This document shows positions 22,377 through 31,279 of a DNA stretch of 35,348 nt, piece by piece. The position numbers were made by a program, and so were the translations under genes. Source of the stretch: Clostridia bacterium (GTDB lineage: Bacteria; Bacillota; Clostridia; Oscillospirales; Acutalibacteraceae); the NCBI GenBank assembly GCA_017416765.1, contig JAFQBE010000007.1, forward strand, positions 1-35,348, written 5' to 3'. Every line of letters starts with the position of its first letter. The stretch's first letter is position 1. The notes beneath the pieces were generated by a model. That model saw only the letters and a list, made by a program, of their open reading frames with translations. It did not search any database and had not been told where the DNA came from.

Positions 22377-23159
22377 ATGCTTACAAATGTAATTCAGGGA
22401 CTTTTGCTCCCGCTGCTGGGCACTTCATTGGGTTCAGCCTGTGTGCTGTTTATGAAAGGCTCTCTAAACGAAAAAGTACAGCGTGCTTTAACAGGCTTTG
22501 CCGCAGGCGTTATGGTTGCAGCTTCGGTATGGAGTTTGCTCATTCCTGCGATGAATCATGCAGAACATATGGGGAAATTTGCTTTTCTTCCTGCCGTTAT
22601 AGGGTTCTGGCTTGGTGTACTTTTCTTGCTGGCGCTTGACCATATCATTCCCCACCTTCACCTTAACAGCAATTCAACAGAAGGTATTAAAAGCAAACTG
22701 CCGAAAAACACAATGCTTGTTTTTGCCGTTGCGCTGCACAACCTGCCCGAAGGCATGGCTGTAGGCGCGGTATATGCGGCACTGCTTGCAGGTGATTCAT
22801 CGGTCAGCGTAAGCGCGGCACTTGCGCTTTCACTTGGTATTGCAATACAGAACTTTCCCGAAGGTGCTATAATTTCAATGCCGCTTTGTGCGCACGGCAC
22901 AAGCAAAGGCAGAGCTGCACTTTACGGCATACTTTCGGGCGTTGTTGAACCGTTGGGCGCAGTAATAACAATTCTGCTTTCATCGCTTATTACCCCTGCC
23001 CTGCCCTATTTTTTAAGCTTTGCCGCAGGCGCAATGATATATGTTGTAGTTGAAGAGCTTATACCCGAAATGTCAACAGGTAAGCATTCAAACATCGGTA
23101 CGGTTTTATTTGCCGCAGGCTTTTCGGTAATGATGGCACTTGATGTAGCTTTAGGCTAA
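22377..23159 (+). CDS. ZIP family metal transporter
   Basis: A 260-residue membrane protein with about eight hydrophobic segments. The paired metal-site helices HNLPEGMAVG and GIAIQNFPEGAIIS define the ZIP family (GufA/ZupT-like branch). DHIIPHLHLN in the loop after TM3 is a His-rich metal-binding stretch. It should import or equilibrate divalent cations such as zinc, iron or manganese. AGGAACGG lies before the ATG. It is a single-gene unit between back-to-back promoters and a metallophosphoesterase that has its own promoter. Confidence 0.9.
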   Translation: MLTNVIQGLLLPLLGTSLGSACVLFMKGSLNEKVQRALTGFAAGVMVAASVWSLLIPAMNHAEHMGKFAFLPAVIGFWLGVLFLLALDHIIPHLHLNSNSTEGIKSKLPKNTMLVFAVALHNLPEGMAVGAVYAALLAGDSSVSVSAALALSLGIAIQNFPEGAIISMPLCAHGTSKGRAALYGILSGVVEPLGAVITILLSSLITPALPYFLSFAAGAMIYVVVEELIPEMSTGKHSNIGTVLFAAGFSVMMALDVALG

Positions 23160-23167
23160 AATAAGTA

Positions 23168-23196
23168 TTGATTTTTATTTGGATTCAATATATAAT
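23168..23196 (+). promoter_or_regulatory. Promoter for the anchored metallophosphoesterase
   Basis: TTGATT (23168-23173), 17-bp spacer, TATAAT (23191-23196), about 34 bp before the start codon. Confidence 0.65.
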
Positions 23197-23229
23197 TCTT
23201 TAGTATAAAATAATGAAAGAGGTATAAAT

Positions 23230-24201
23230 ATGTCTGTTATCATCAGCTGGATAACCAGCATAGCTACTGCTCTTGCAGCGGCACTTCCTATACTCGGTGT
23301 GCTTGCCCCCTCACCCTTTGAAGCAAAAGAACCCGACAAAATCCGCCTTAACGCTTCCATTGTTTCCGACACCCACCTTGACACACAGTTCAAACCCATC
23401 GGCTGGTTTCTCGGAATAGGTCTTCAGGATATGGCACACGCAAAAACACCTGTTGATACGGTAATAATCACCGGTGACCTTACAAACTACGGCGACGAAG
23501 GCTCTATTGACCATTTCTTTGATATAATGGAAAAGAACTGGGAAGGTAACGCGGTTATTGCAATGGGCAACCACGATATAGGCCATGTTGAAGACAAAAC
23601 AGCTGAAGAAGCAAGACAGTATTTTGTAAAGAAATACAACGAATACACAGGCCTTGAAATTGAACAGCCCTACTACAGCACAATGGTAAACGGCTACCGC
23701 TTTATCGTGCTTACCGACCAATCAGACGATTCATGGGATCACCCCGACCTTTATCAGGACCAGTTTGATTTCCTTGTAGCTGAGCTTGAAAAGAGCAAGG
23801 CTGAGGATATGCCCGTATTTGTTGTATGCCATTGGCCGCTTGCACACACCCACGGCGAAGAGGTTGCCTGGGATGACGGCGATATTGACGAGCCGTATTC
23901 AACAATGATTCAGGAAATCATTGAACAGTACGAAAATGTATTTTTCCTCAGCGGTCATATACATATCGGTCTTAACGGAAACTTTACCCGCGAAACTTTC
24001 GGCGTTTCAAGCTATGACGAAAGAAATGGCGTACACTATCTCAACCTGCCCTCCTACGGTCTTTTCAGCCGCTACGGCACACTTCTTGGCGGCAGAGGCT
24101 ACCAGATGGAAGTTTATGACGACTATGTAATGTTCCGCGCAAGAAACTACGCAACACACAACTGGTTTAACCTTTACGAAACAAGAGTTGAGCTTGTATA
24201 A
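23230..24201 (+). CDS. Membrane-anchored calcineurin-like metallophosphoesterase
   Basis: A 323-residue protein with an N-terminal hydrophobic segment (about residues 3-26) serving as signal or anchor, then a complete metallophosphoesterase domain. Metal motifs in order are SDTHLD, TGDLTNYGD, MGNHD, VCHWPLAHTHG and SGHIHIG. The catalytic domain would face outside the cell. Substrates of such proteins include phosphodiesters and nucleotides, and cannot be told here. GAGGT precedes the ATG. A paralogue without the anchor lies at 25202-26167 on the other strand, and a clear terminator follows this gene. Confidence 0.88.
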   Translation: MSVIISWITSIATALAAALPILGVLAPSPFEAKEPDKIRLNASIVSDTHLDTQFKPIGWFLGIGLQDMAHAKTPVDTVIITGDLTNYGDEGSIDHFFDIMEKNWEGNAVIAMGNHDIGHVEDKTAEEARQYFVKKYNEYTGLEIEQPYYSTMVNGYRFIVLTDQSDDSWDHPDLYQDQFDFLVAELEKSKAEDMPVFVVCHWPLAHTHGEEVAWDDGDIDEPYSTMIQEIIEQYENVFFLSGHIHIGLNGNFTRETFGVSSYDERNGVHYLNLPSYGLFSRYGTLLGGRGYQMEVYDDYVMFRARNYATHNWFNLYETRVELV

Positions 24202-24213
24202 TTAATAATTGTG

Positions 24214-24253
24214 CAGCGAAGTGATTTTTACAGTTCACTTCGCTGTATTTTTA
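24214..24253 (+). terminator. Intrinsic terminator after the metallophosphoesterase
   Basis: CAGCGAAGTGA (24214-24224) pairs with TCACTTCGCTG (24235-24245), an 11-bp stem followed by TATTTTTA. Confidence 0.85.
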
Positions 24254-24266
24254 TGCTAATTTACTC

Positions 24267-24295
24267 TTGAATCATTATGCATTGAGTGCTATACT
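24267..24295 (+). promoter_or_regulatory. Promoter for rhaD
   Basis: TTGAAT (24267-24272) and TATACT (24290-24295) with a 17-bp spacer, placing the transcript start about 28 nt before the preferred ATG. It also shows that the longer upstream reading frame is not translated. Confidence 0.6.
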
Positions 24296-24329
24296 ACTAA
24301 CGATAATGAAAAATATGGGAGAAATAAAA

Positions 24330-25145
24330 ATGAAAGATATTTTAACCGCAAAATTTGTTAAAGAAATGCAGGCAACAACAGCTAATATGTACCGCCTCGG
24401 CTGGGACGAAAGAAACGGCGGCAACATAAGCTACATGCTCGAAACTGAAGAAGTTGCAGAATACCTCGACCTCAACAATGTAATACGCACAATTCCCACA
24501 GGCTTTGACGCAACAGACCTTATCGGCAAAATTTTCATTGTTACAGGTACAGGCAAGTATTTCAAGAATGTTATGGATGACCCCGAAAACAACCTCGGTA
24601 TTATCCGCATTGCAGCTGACGGCACAACAGCTGAACTTCTCTGGGGCTATGCAGACGGCGGCAAATTCACAAGCGAGCTGCCCGCTCACCTTATGAGCCA
24701 CATGGCAAGACTCAAGGTTGACCCCGAAAACAGAGTTGTTATGCATTCCCACCCCACAAACACACTTGCAATGAACTACATTCATGAGCTTGACGAAAAG
24801 AAGTTTACACATACTCTTTGGGAAATGTGTACAGAGTGTATTGTTGTTTTCCCCGACGGTGTAGGTGTACTCCCCTGGATGCTCTGCGGCACAAACGAAA
24901 TCGGCGAAGCTACAGCAAAGAAGATGGAAGAATTCCGCCTTGTTGTATGGGGTATGCACGGCATCTACGGCGCAGGCAAGACAATGGACGAAACCTTCGG
25001 TCTTATTGAAACAGTTGAAAAAGCTGCACAGATTTATATGCTCACCGCACACATGCCCAGAGTAAACACAATCAAGGACAGCGAAATGGTTGAGCTGGCA
25101 GAGTTCTTCGGCGTTAAGTACAGAAAAGATTTTCTTAACCTTTGA
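24330..25145 (+). CDS. rhaD: Rhamnulose-1-phosphate aldolase
   Basis: A 271-residue class II aldolase. WDERNGGNISYM is the substrate-phosphate loop, ELPAHLMSHM contains the catalytic glutamate region, and VVMHSHPTNTLAM gives the paired zinc histidines, with the third in VVWGMHGIYGAG. It splits L-rhamnulose-1-phosphate into DHAP and lactaldehyde; closeness to RhaD rather than fuculose-phosphate aldolase is judged from overall motifs. The ATG at 24330 has GGGAGA upstream and a promoter at 24267-24295. No rhaA, rhaB or regulator is adjacent. Codons are strongly C-ended, suggesting high expression. Confidence 0.85.
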   Translation: MKDILTAKFVKEMQATTANMYRLGWDERNGGNISYMLETEEVAEYLDLNNVIRTIPTGFDATDLIGKIFIVTGTGKYFKNVMDDPENNLGIIRIAADGTTAELLWGYADGGKFTSELPAHLMSHMARLKVDPENRVVMHSHPTNTLAMNYIHELDEKKFTHTLWEMCTECIVVFPDGVGVLPWMLCGTNEIGEATAKKMEEFRLVVWGMHGIYGAGKTMDETFGLIETVEKAAQIYMLTAHMPRVNTIKDSEMVELAEFFGVKYRKDFLNL

Positions 25146-25151
25146 TATCTT

Positions 25152-25202
25152 AAAAAAAAATAACGGAGCTGAATCACAAATGTGTTTCAGCTCCATCTTT
25201 TT
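25152..25202. terminator. Bidirectional terminator between rhaD and the second metallophosphoesterase
   Basis: GGAGCTGAA (25165-25173) pairs with TTCAGCTCC (25186-25194). A run of As precedes it and Ts follow it, so it can stop both convergent transcripts. Confidence 0.85.
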
Positions 25203-26167
25203 TATTTAAGCTTATATTCAAGCCTTGTGTATTCGCCCGTTATGTATTCGCCTGTTATGAATTTACGCGCTCTGAACACAATTCTGTCGGCATAAACTTC
25301 CATGAAGTAGCCCACACCGCAATCCTGTATTCCGAAATTGTTCGGCTTTCTGTAGCCGGGAATACTTATTGAATAAACGCCGTTTTCTTCATTGACGGTA
25401 TCCTGAACGTTCTTATAAATACCGCCGTGCAGATGACCGTTTATGAAGAAAACATTTTTGTATTTTTCCATTACGGCTCTGACACGGTCATTCTGTTCGC
25501 CCAAATCGCCCGTTTCCCATACCTCAGGCAAGCCATGCATATTTGCAAAGGGCTGATGGCACATTACAAACACGGGCTTACCGTCTTTAGTACCTCTTGC
25601 AAGCTCTTTGTCGATAAATGCAATCTGTTCATCGGATATATACGCCTTTTCAAGCACAGCCTTTTCCGTACACATAATTATGAAGGTGTAGCCGTTTATA
25701 TCGTAAGAATAGTAGCTCTTTCCGTTAGTTTTTATACCCAGATATTCATCAACCTTGTTCATAACGATTTTTGAATTCTGCTTATAGAAAAAGCGCGCAT
25801 CATGGTTTCCAAGGGTAACCAGCAGCTTTGATACCTTTTTCTGATTGTCAAGCGGTCTGAAAAAACGCTTGTATTCGTTTTTTGTACCGTAATCTACTAT
25901 ATCGCCCGCCATAAGAAAAGCATCAAACTTTTCGGGGGAATTTTCAAGGTCAACAAACACATTGTTGAGGTTGATTTCTGCCTTTTCGCGGTTGGGCAGG
26001 TGTGTATCGGCAATTATTGCGGCAGACAGCAGAACATTGGCGCTATCCTCAAACACAATCGGATTTTCTTTGGATACGGTATAAACCACATCATATTTCG
26101 GCGATACAGCCTTAAACTGCGCACCGTGCTTTGCATACCAATCGTTATATCGTTCTTTTAAAGTCAT
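25202..26167 (-). CDS. Cytoplasmic calcineurin-like metallophosphoesterase
   Basis: A 321-residue paralogue of the protein at 23230-24201 with the same motif order: IADTHLP, AGDIVDYGT, LGNHD, MCHQPFANMHG and NGHLHGG. It also has the matching C-terminal GYFMEVYADRIVFRARKF. It lacks the N-terminal hydrophobic anchor, so it should be cytoplasmic. A small in-frame tandem duplication gives ITGEYITGEY near the C terminus. AAGGAG lies before the ATG. It follows the flavoprotein gene by 12 bp and is probably expressed from the promoter at 27584-27612. Confidence 0.87.
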   Translation of the reverse strand: MTLKERYNDWYAKHGAQFKAVSPKYDVVYTVSKENPIVFEDSANVLLSAAIIADTHLPNREKAEINLNNVFVDLENSPEKFDAFLMAGDIVDYGTKNEYKRFFRPLDNQKKVSKLLVTLGNHDARFFYKQNSKIVMNKVDEYLGIKTNGKSYYSYDINGYTFIIMCTEKAVLEKAYISDEQIAFIDKELARGTKDGKPVFVMCHQPFANMHGLPEVWETGDLGEQNDRVRAVMEKYKNVFFINGHLHGGIYKNVQDTVNEENGVYSISIPGYRKPNNFGIQDCGVGYFMEVYADRIVFRARKFITGEYITGEYTRLEYKLK

Positions 26168-26179
26168 GTTTTATACTCC

Positions 26180-27544
26180 TTATTCACTTACCATATCTGC
26201 CATTTTACCGCACTGCTTCCAGATTTCGTCAGCCTTGTCGCACCAGGCTTTGTAATCAGCAGGGTTTACGGGGAATTTTTTATAGTGAGAACAAATTTTT
26301 GCACCGTTTGCAACAGCTTTGAGCATTGCAGTCAGCGTAGACATACGCAGTTTACCGGATGTTACACCCTTTAAGAAACCTTTTGCCATTTCAGCTATTT
26401 CGGCAGGTGTGAAATTCGGTATACCGCCTTCGCCCATTGCAATCATATTCTTTGTGCTGAAAATCAAATCGTTTTCAAACAGGTATTCGTTTTCCTCCGC
26501 GCTTGATGCAACTGCGCCGACAAGCACCGCCATCTGATTGGCAAAATCAGCACCCTGTGCTTCATAATACTTTTTATTGAAAAGCCAGAGGTTGAAGCGG
26601 TTAAGCGGTCTGCCGGATTTAAGCAGAGGCAGAATGACCTCAAGGGCAACATCCATCTGAACCATAGCCGCCGTTACGCCCTCACCGCAGGAAGGTTTAG
26701 TAATACAAGCGGCATCGCCAAGGGCAATGAAGGAATCTGAAACCATTGAATACGGCGGTCTGCGATAGGGAGTAAATCCGCGTTCAAAATAGTCAACCTC
26801 ATATTCGGGAAGCTTTACAGCCGCCTCAAATTCCTTATAAACCTTTTCGCACACATCGTAGCTTAAATTTGCACCGATGCCGAAAATTGCACCGTCGGGA
26901 TTGTGCTGCGGTGCTTCCCATGTTTTATAGAATGGCCAGGAAAGAAGCTCCAGCTTATCCTCAGGATTTTTAAAATGTATGTAGCGAAGCACAACATAGA
27001 ACATATCGGTCGGGTCTATTTTAAAGGTTTCTACTCCGTAGCTTTCGGGTAAAGAGGTTCTTACAACGGCAGGAATACCCGAACAGTCAGCAACAAGCTT
27101 TGCATAAACCTCGTAATTTCTGCCGCCCTTTTTATATTTTACACCGACTATTTTGCCCTTTTCATCAAAAATACATTCGGTGAATTTGGCTTCATATTTA
27201 ATTTCTGCACCCGCATCCTTTGCCCAGCGGTTAAGGCGCAGAGTATAATCATGCATATGCATACCGACTACAGGACCGGGAGAAAATTTAGGATGGTTGC
27301 CGAAAGCTGAACAAACATTAGTACTTTCAAATTCAAAGGCATAATCCTTGCCTTTTTCGGGCCAGGGCAGGCTGAATTTGTCAAAATCGCCCCTGCCGAC
27401 ATGGAAAATATCGTATTTTGTACCGACCTTTTCCTCCGGCTGAGAATCGATAACCAGAACGCTTGCACCGTTTTCGGCAAGCTTACGCGCAAAATAGCTG
27501 CCCGCAGTAGCTGCACCGACAACAATTACATCATAATTCTTCAT
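26180..27544 (-). CDS. FAD-dependent oxidoreductase, geranylgeranyl reductase-like
   Basis: A 454-residue flavoprotein. The N-terminal dinucleotide fold reads YDVIVVGAATAGSYFARKLAENGASVLVID, and SFIALGDAACITKPSCGEGVTAAM is the second FAD-contact block of the geranylgeranyl reductase/PHBH-like group. VAGCSG-type sequence (VADCSGIPAVVR) is also present. It may reduce isoprenoid chains or another hydrophobic substrate; in gut Clostridia such proteins are uncharacterised. An alanine in GAATAG replaces the usual glycine of GGGPAG. GGAGGG lies before the ATG. It is cotranscribed with the metallophosphoesterase. Confidence 0.8.
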   Translation of the reverse strand: MKNYDVIVVGAATAGSYFARKLAENGASVLVIDSQPEEKVGTKYDIFHVGRGDFDKFSLPWPEKGKDYAFEFESTNVCSAFGNHPKFSPGPVVGMHMHDYTLRLNRWAKDAGAEIKYEAKFTECIFDEKGKIVGVKYKKGGRNYEVYAKLVADCSGIPAVVRTSLPESYGVETFKIDPTDMFYVVLRYIHFKNPEDKLELLSWPFYKTWEAPQHNPDGAIFGIGANLSYDVCEKVYKEFEAAVKLPEYEVDYFERGFTPYRRPPYSMVSDSFIALGDAACITKPSCGEGVTAAMVQMDVALEVILPLLKSGRPLNRFNLWLFNKKYYEAQGADFANQMAVLVGAVASSAEENEYLFENDLIFSTKNMIAMGEGGIPNFTPAEIAEMAKGFLKGVTSGKLRMSTLTAMLKAVANGAKICSHYKKFPVNPADYKAWCDKADEIWKQCGKMADMVSE

Positions 27545-27583
27545 TGCTTCGCCCTCCGTATTGATTAAAACAAGTATGAATAG

Positions 27584-27612
27584 AGTTTAACATATATAAG
27601 TTTTCTTTGCAA
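27584..27612 (-). promoter_or_regulatory. Promoter for the flavoprotein/metallophosphoesterase operon
   Basis: Minus-strand TTGCAA (27607-27612) and TAAACT (27584-27589) with a 17-bp spacer, about 40 bp before the start codon. Confidence 0.55.
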
Positions 27613-27634
27613 GAAAAATATAAAGAACTTACAG

Positions 27635-28939
27635 CTATTTCATATCGGAATTCGCAGGATTATCAATAACTTTTCCGTTTTTATCAAAGCGTGAACCGTG
27701 ACACGGGCAGTCCCACGAATGCTCTGCCGCATTCCACTTTAAAGCACAACCAAGATGGGGACAGCGGGGTTTTGTAATTTTGAGCATGTTTGTTGCCGAC
27801 TCAAAGCCGTTTACAAAAAGCTGCGGCTTTAAGATACTTCTTGACGGTGAAAAGAATTGTGCATAATTATCGTTTCTGTCACAAACCAAATTGCTTAATA
27901 TCATTGCAGAAAGCATAGCACCCGTCATACCCCACTTATTAAAACCGGAGGCAACATATAAATCGGGTGTGTTTTTTGAATAGTTCCCTATATAAGGCAT
28001 ACCGTCAAGGCTCATACAGTCCTGTGTTGCCCAGAAAAAATTCTCCTTTGCCTGCGGATAGTATTCAGCTGCAAATTTGCGCAGTTCTGACCAGTTTCCA
28101 CCCTTTTTTCCGGTGCGGTGTCCCCCACCGCCAAGCAGAAGATAATCGCCGTAATTTCTGAAAGAAAGCCCGGTATCGCTTTCATCAACATACATTCCGT
28201 TCACCTGACCTGCGTTTTCAAGCGCAATGACATACGAGCGGTGCTGATAAAGCTTGAGCGAATAGCTGCCGTGCTTATTAATAAACGGAAAATGGGTTGC
28301 AACTATCACCTTTTGCGCTTTGATTTTTCCCTTATCGGTTACGGCGGTACAGCCGTTCATTTCTTTAACAAATGTGTTTTCATAAATATTCAGCCCGCTT
28401 GAAATTGCTGCAATAAACTTCAACGGATTGAACTGCGCCTGATTCTTTACGCACACTGCCGCTTTTATATTTACAGGTAAAGGCAAATCAAGCAAAAGGC
28501 TTGCATCTGCGCCAAGTTTTTCAAGCGCTTCACATTCTTTTTCAGCCTTTTTAATATCCGAAAGTGTATAAACATAATTTTTCTTTATTTCATAATCACA
28601 ATCTATACTGCTGCAAAGCTTTGAATAATTTTTTAAAGCTGCATTGTTACCGTCAAGATAAGCTTTGGCAGTTTCAAAGCCACAGGTGCGCAACAGCTTA
28701 TCGTAAATAAATGAGTGCTGAAAGGTAATTTTTGCGGTAGTGTTTGCAGTTACCTTTGAACATATTCTCTCCTTTTCAACAAGCACATAATCCACACCGT
28801 TTTGCTGTAAATGATAAGCCGTCAATACTCCTGCCATACCGCCGCCGATTATAAGCACATCGGTTTTTATATCATGTTCAAGTGAAGGAAAGCTTTTTAA
28901 GGTAACACCGTTTTGCCATACCGATTTTATTTTAATCAC
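27635..28939 (-). CDS. DAO-type FAD oxidoreductase with C-terminal Rieske domain
   Basis: A 434-residue fusion. The N-terminal part is a glycine oxidase-like FAD domain ([30 protein letters not shown]), and [29 protein letters not shown] is the distal FAD-binding stretch. The C-terminal 60 residues hold a Rieske [2Fe-2S] site, [11 protein letters not shown]...CPCHGSRF, with both Cys-His pairs. The domain ends soon after the second pair, so it is a minimal Rieske. The natural substrate is unknown. The start is GTG 28939 with a weak ribosome site, so it is somewhat uncertain. It is divergent from the esterase operon. Confidence 0.87.
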   Translation of the reverse strand: MIKIKSVWQNGVTLKSFPSLEHDIKTDVLIIGGGMAGVLTAYHLQQNGVDYVLVEKERICSKVTANTTAKITFQHSFIYDKLLRTCGFETAKAYLDGNNAALKNYSKLCSSIDCDYEIKKNYVYTLSDIKKAEKECEALEKLGADASLLLDLPLPVNIKAAVCVKNQAQFNPLKFIAAISSGLNIYENTFVKEMNGCTAVTDKGKIKAQKVIVATHFPFINKHGSYSLKLYQHRSYVIALENAGQVNGMYVDESDTGLSFRNYGDYLLLGGGGHRTGKKGGNWSELRKFAAEYYPQAKENFFWATQDCMSLDGMPYIGNYSKNTPDLYVASGFNKWGMTGAMLSAMILSNLVCDRNDNYAQFFSPSRSILKPQLFVNGFESATNMLKITKPRCPHLGCALKWNAAEHSWDCPCHGSRFDKNGKVIDNPANSDMK

Positions 28940-28956
28940 CGCTTTATTAATAATAG

Positions 28957-28986
28957 TTGATTTTATTACTTAATATGTGATAAAAT
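28957..28986 (+). promoter_or_regulatory. Promoter for the esterase/GH130 operon
   Basis: TTGATT (28957-28962) and TAAAAT (28981-28986) with an 18-bp spacer, about 30 bp before the start codon, which has a strong AAGGAGG site. Confidence 0.5.
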
Positions 28987-29015
28987 AAATCAGTTATGTA
29001 CAAGGAGGATTTCAT

Positions 29016-31253
29016 ATGCTGAAAAAATCACTTTGTTTATTATTAGCCGGTATACTTTTAATGTGCTGCTATTCACCTGCCATGGCAGCTGATACAAGTA
29101 CAAGGCTTTACACAGCTTACGGCGACGGTATGCTTTTTAAACAGAATGAACCCGTAACGCTTGCAGGCATTGCAGAAAACGGCTGCGTAATTTCCGCTTC
29201 ACTACTTAATGCAGAAAACAATGAACTTGCATCTGCACAAGCTACTGCCCAAAGCAACAGCTTTTCTCTCACCTTTGACGGTATGCCCGGCGGATACGAT
29301 ACATACACAATTATACTTAAAGCCGACGGCAAGGAAATTGAAAAGCTTGAAAATATTGTTTTCGGCGAGCTCTGGCTTGCAAGCGGACAGAGCAACATGA
29401 TGTATCCTTTAGGTCAGGCAAAAGACGGCGCAAAAATGGCTGCAGAAGGCAAAAAAGGCAGCGAATGGCTGCGCATATATATTGAACCTCCATATCCTCC
29501 CTATAACGGAAAAGAAAACGCAATACCCGTTGAAGCACAGCCCGAAATTGTGGGCGGACACTGGATTACAGGTAAAAGCAACGAAGTTTACGGCATGAGT
29601 GCCGTTGCGTATTACTTTGCAGAAAAGCTGATAAAAGAGCTTGATATGCCCGTAGGCATACTAAATTCTTCACTCGGCGGTTCAACAATTTACAGCTGGC
29701 TTTCAAGAGAAGCCATTGACAATGACAAAGATCTTAAAGAATATTATGTCAATGCCGATGAGTATATTGAAAAATCCGATTGGAAAGAAGACCAAATTGA
29801 TATATACAACACCATGTGTGCCAACTATAACCTGCGCACATACTCATACCGCAATTTCAGAATTTCAGGTATGATATGGTATCAGGGCGAAACCGAACTG
29901 ATGTATAACAGAAGTACAGACAGATATGCACGTGAGCTTGATTTAATGCAGCGCAGCTATGCCGAGCTTTTCAATTATGGCGGTGAAAGACTGCCGCTTA
30001 TAATGACACAGCTTGCAGCATACTGTTACTCAGATAATGAATTTGTTCTTCCCGAAAGAAACTATGCTTTTACACAGATGCAGCAAAGCAAGCCCGATTC
30101 AATGGCGGTTACTTCGCTTTATGATTTACCCGTAACCTACCTGCCCGAATTAGGTGTTATTCACCCCGAACACAAAACCGAAGTCGGTCAACGCATGGCA
30201 TTCGCCGCAATGGGTCTTGTATACGGCAAAAAAATTGCATATACAGTTGCAACACCTGAAAAAACAGAAATAAAAGACGGTAGCATTTACATCACCTTTA
30301 AAAACACGGGTGACGGACTTATAGCAAGCAGCGAAATAATCCGCGGCTTTACCGTTTGCGGCGATGACGGAATACACATCCCCGCAAAGGCACAAATAGT
30401 TTCGGCAGACACCGTAAGGGTATATAACGAGAATATTGCCGAACCCAAATCGGCAAGCTATGCTTACTGTGTAACAAATGAGCGCGCAAACCTTTACGCA
30501 AGCGAAAACGGCGAAATTACCCTTCCCGTAAGCCCGTTTGACACAAATCCTGATATAAGCACAAGGTATTGGCGCGAAGCAACATGGATGGATTGCGACG
30601 ATGAAAAAGCATGGCGCAACAGCTATGAAAACAGCGCTTATTACACCACATGGGCAGGCGAAAACGCAGCCCTTGAAAAAAGCAAGGATTTTTACAGCGG
30701 TACAGCTTCACTCAACATAAAAACAAACGAAAAAGCCTTTGCTGTCCATCCGGTTACTTTTATTGATAAAACAGATATTTTCTGCGATGCTGAAAAGGAT
30801 TTCAGCGATTACAACACACTGAGCTTCTATATAAAAAACAACGGCAGCGAAGCCGTAACCTTTGACGGACTTAAAATGTACAGCTGCAAAACCGGCTTTG
30901 AATACTATTCCCCCGCTGTTATAGGTACAAAGGATATCTGCGCTGAAATACCTGCCGACGGTCAATGGCACAAAGTAACGCTTGACCTTGACCAAGTTTA
31001 CTATTACGGCAACGAATGTACAGCCGCTTATTCAAACAGCAAGCTTAAATACACCGGCAAAATAAGCTTTTGCTTTACAGCAAACAGCGATAATACAGAT
31101 ATAAACATGGACTGCTTCGAATTCACAGCATCAAACGAAAAAGTAAATACACGCTTTGACTGTGACATTACAAATGCAGATAATGTATGGGAATATATCT
31201 GCGCTTTATTTACAACAGTTATAGGCGCAGTAATAAGCTTGTTCACAAAATAA
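29016..31253 (+). CDS. Secreted sialate O-acetylesterase-like SGNH protein
   Basis: A 745-residue exported protein. The signal peptide is residues 1-24 (MLKKSLCLLLAGILLMCCYSPAMA, cut before ADT). Next comes a beta domain, then an SGNH esterase domain with LASGQSNMMYPL (S126 predicted nucleophile), GILNSSLGGSTIYSW, MIWYQGETE and VIHPEH (H383). The order matches sialate O-acetylesterase and bacterial glycan acetylesterases. A C-terminal jelly-roll, carbohydrate-binding-like region (about 520-715) follows, then a short hydrophobic tail. It removes O-acetyl groups from glycans outside the cell. AAGGAGG precedes the ATG, and it heads the operon. Confidence 0.83.
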   Translation: MLKKSLCLLLAGILLMCCYSPAMAADTSTRLYTAYGDGMLFKQNEPVTLAGIAENGCVISASLLNAENNELASAQATAQSNSFSLTFDGMPGGYDTYTIILKADGKEIEKLENIVFGELWLASGQSNMMYPLGQAKDGAKMAAEGKKGSEWLRIYIEPPYPPYNGKENAIPVEAQPEIVGGHWITGKSNEVYGMSAVAYYFAEKLIKELDMPVGILNSSLGGSTIYSWLSREAIDNDKDLKEYYVNADEYIEKSDWKEDQIDIYNTMCANYNLRTYSYRNFRISGMIWYQGETELMYNRSTDRYARELDLMQRSYAELFNYGGERLPLIMTQLAAYCYSDNEFVLPERNYAFTQMQQSKPDSMAVTSLYDLPVTYLPELGVIHPEHKTEVGQRMAFAAMGLVYGKKIAYTVATPEKTEIKDGSIYITFKNTGDGLIASSEIIRGFTVCGDDGIHIPAKAQIVSADTVRVYNENIAEPKSASYAYCVTNERANLYASENGEITLPVSPFDTNPDISTRYWREATWMDCDDEKAWRNSYENSAYYTTWAGENAALEKSKDFYSGTASLNIKTNEKAFAVHPVTFIDKTDIFCDAEKDFSDYNTLSFYIKNNGSEAVTFDGLKMYSCKTGFEYYSPAVIGTKDICAEIPADGQWHKVTLDLDQVYYYGNECTAAYSNSKLKYTGKISFCFTANSDNTDINMDCFEFTASNEKVNTRFDCDITNADNVWEYICALFTTVIGAVISLFTK

Positions 31254-31279
31254 ACAGATAAGGATTTGATTTTTACCTC

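Noticed and set aside
24342-25196. 284-codon open frame antisense to rhaD
   Set aside because: It is the shadow of a strongly codon-biased gene. The translation is Cys/His-rich with no family match, and it runs through a terminator.
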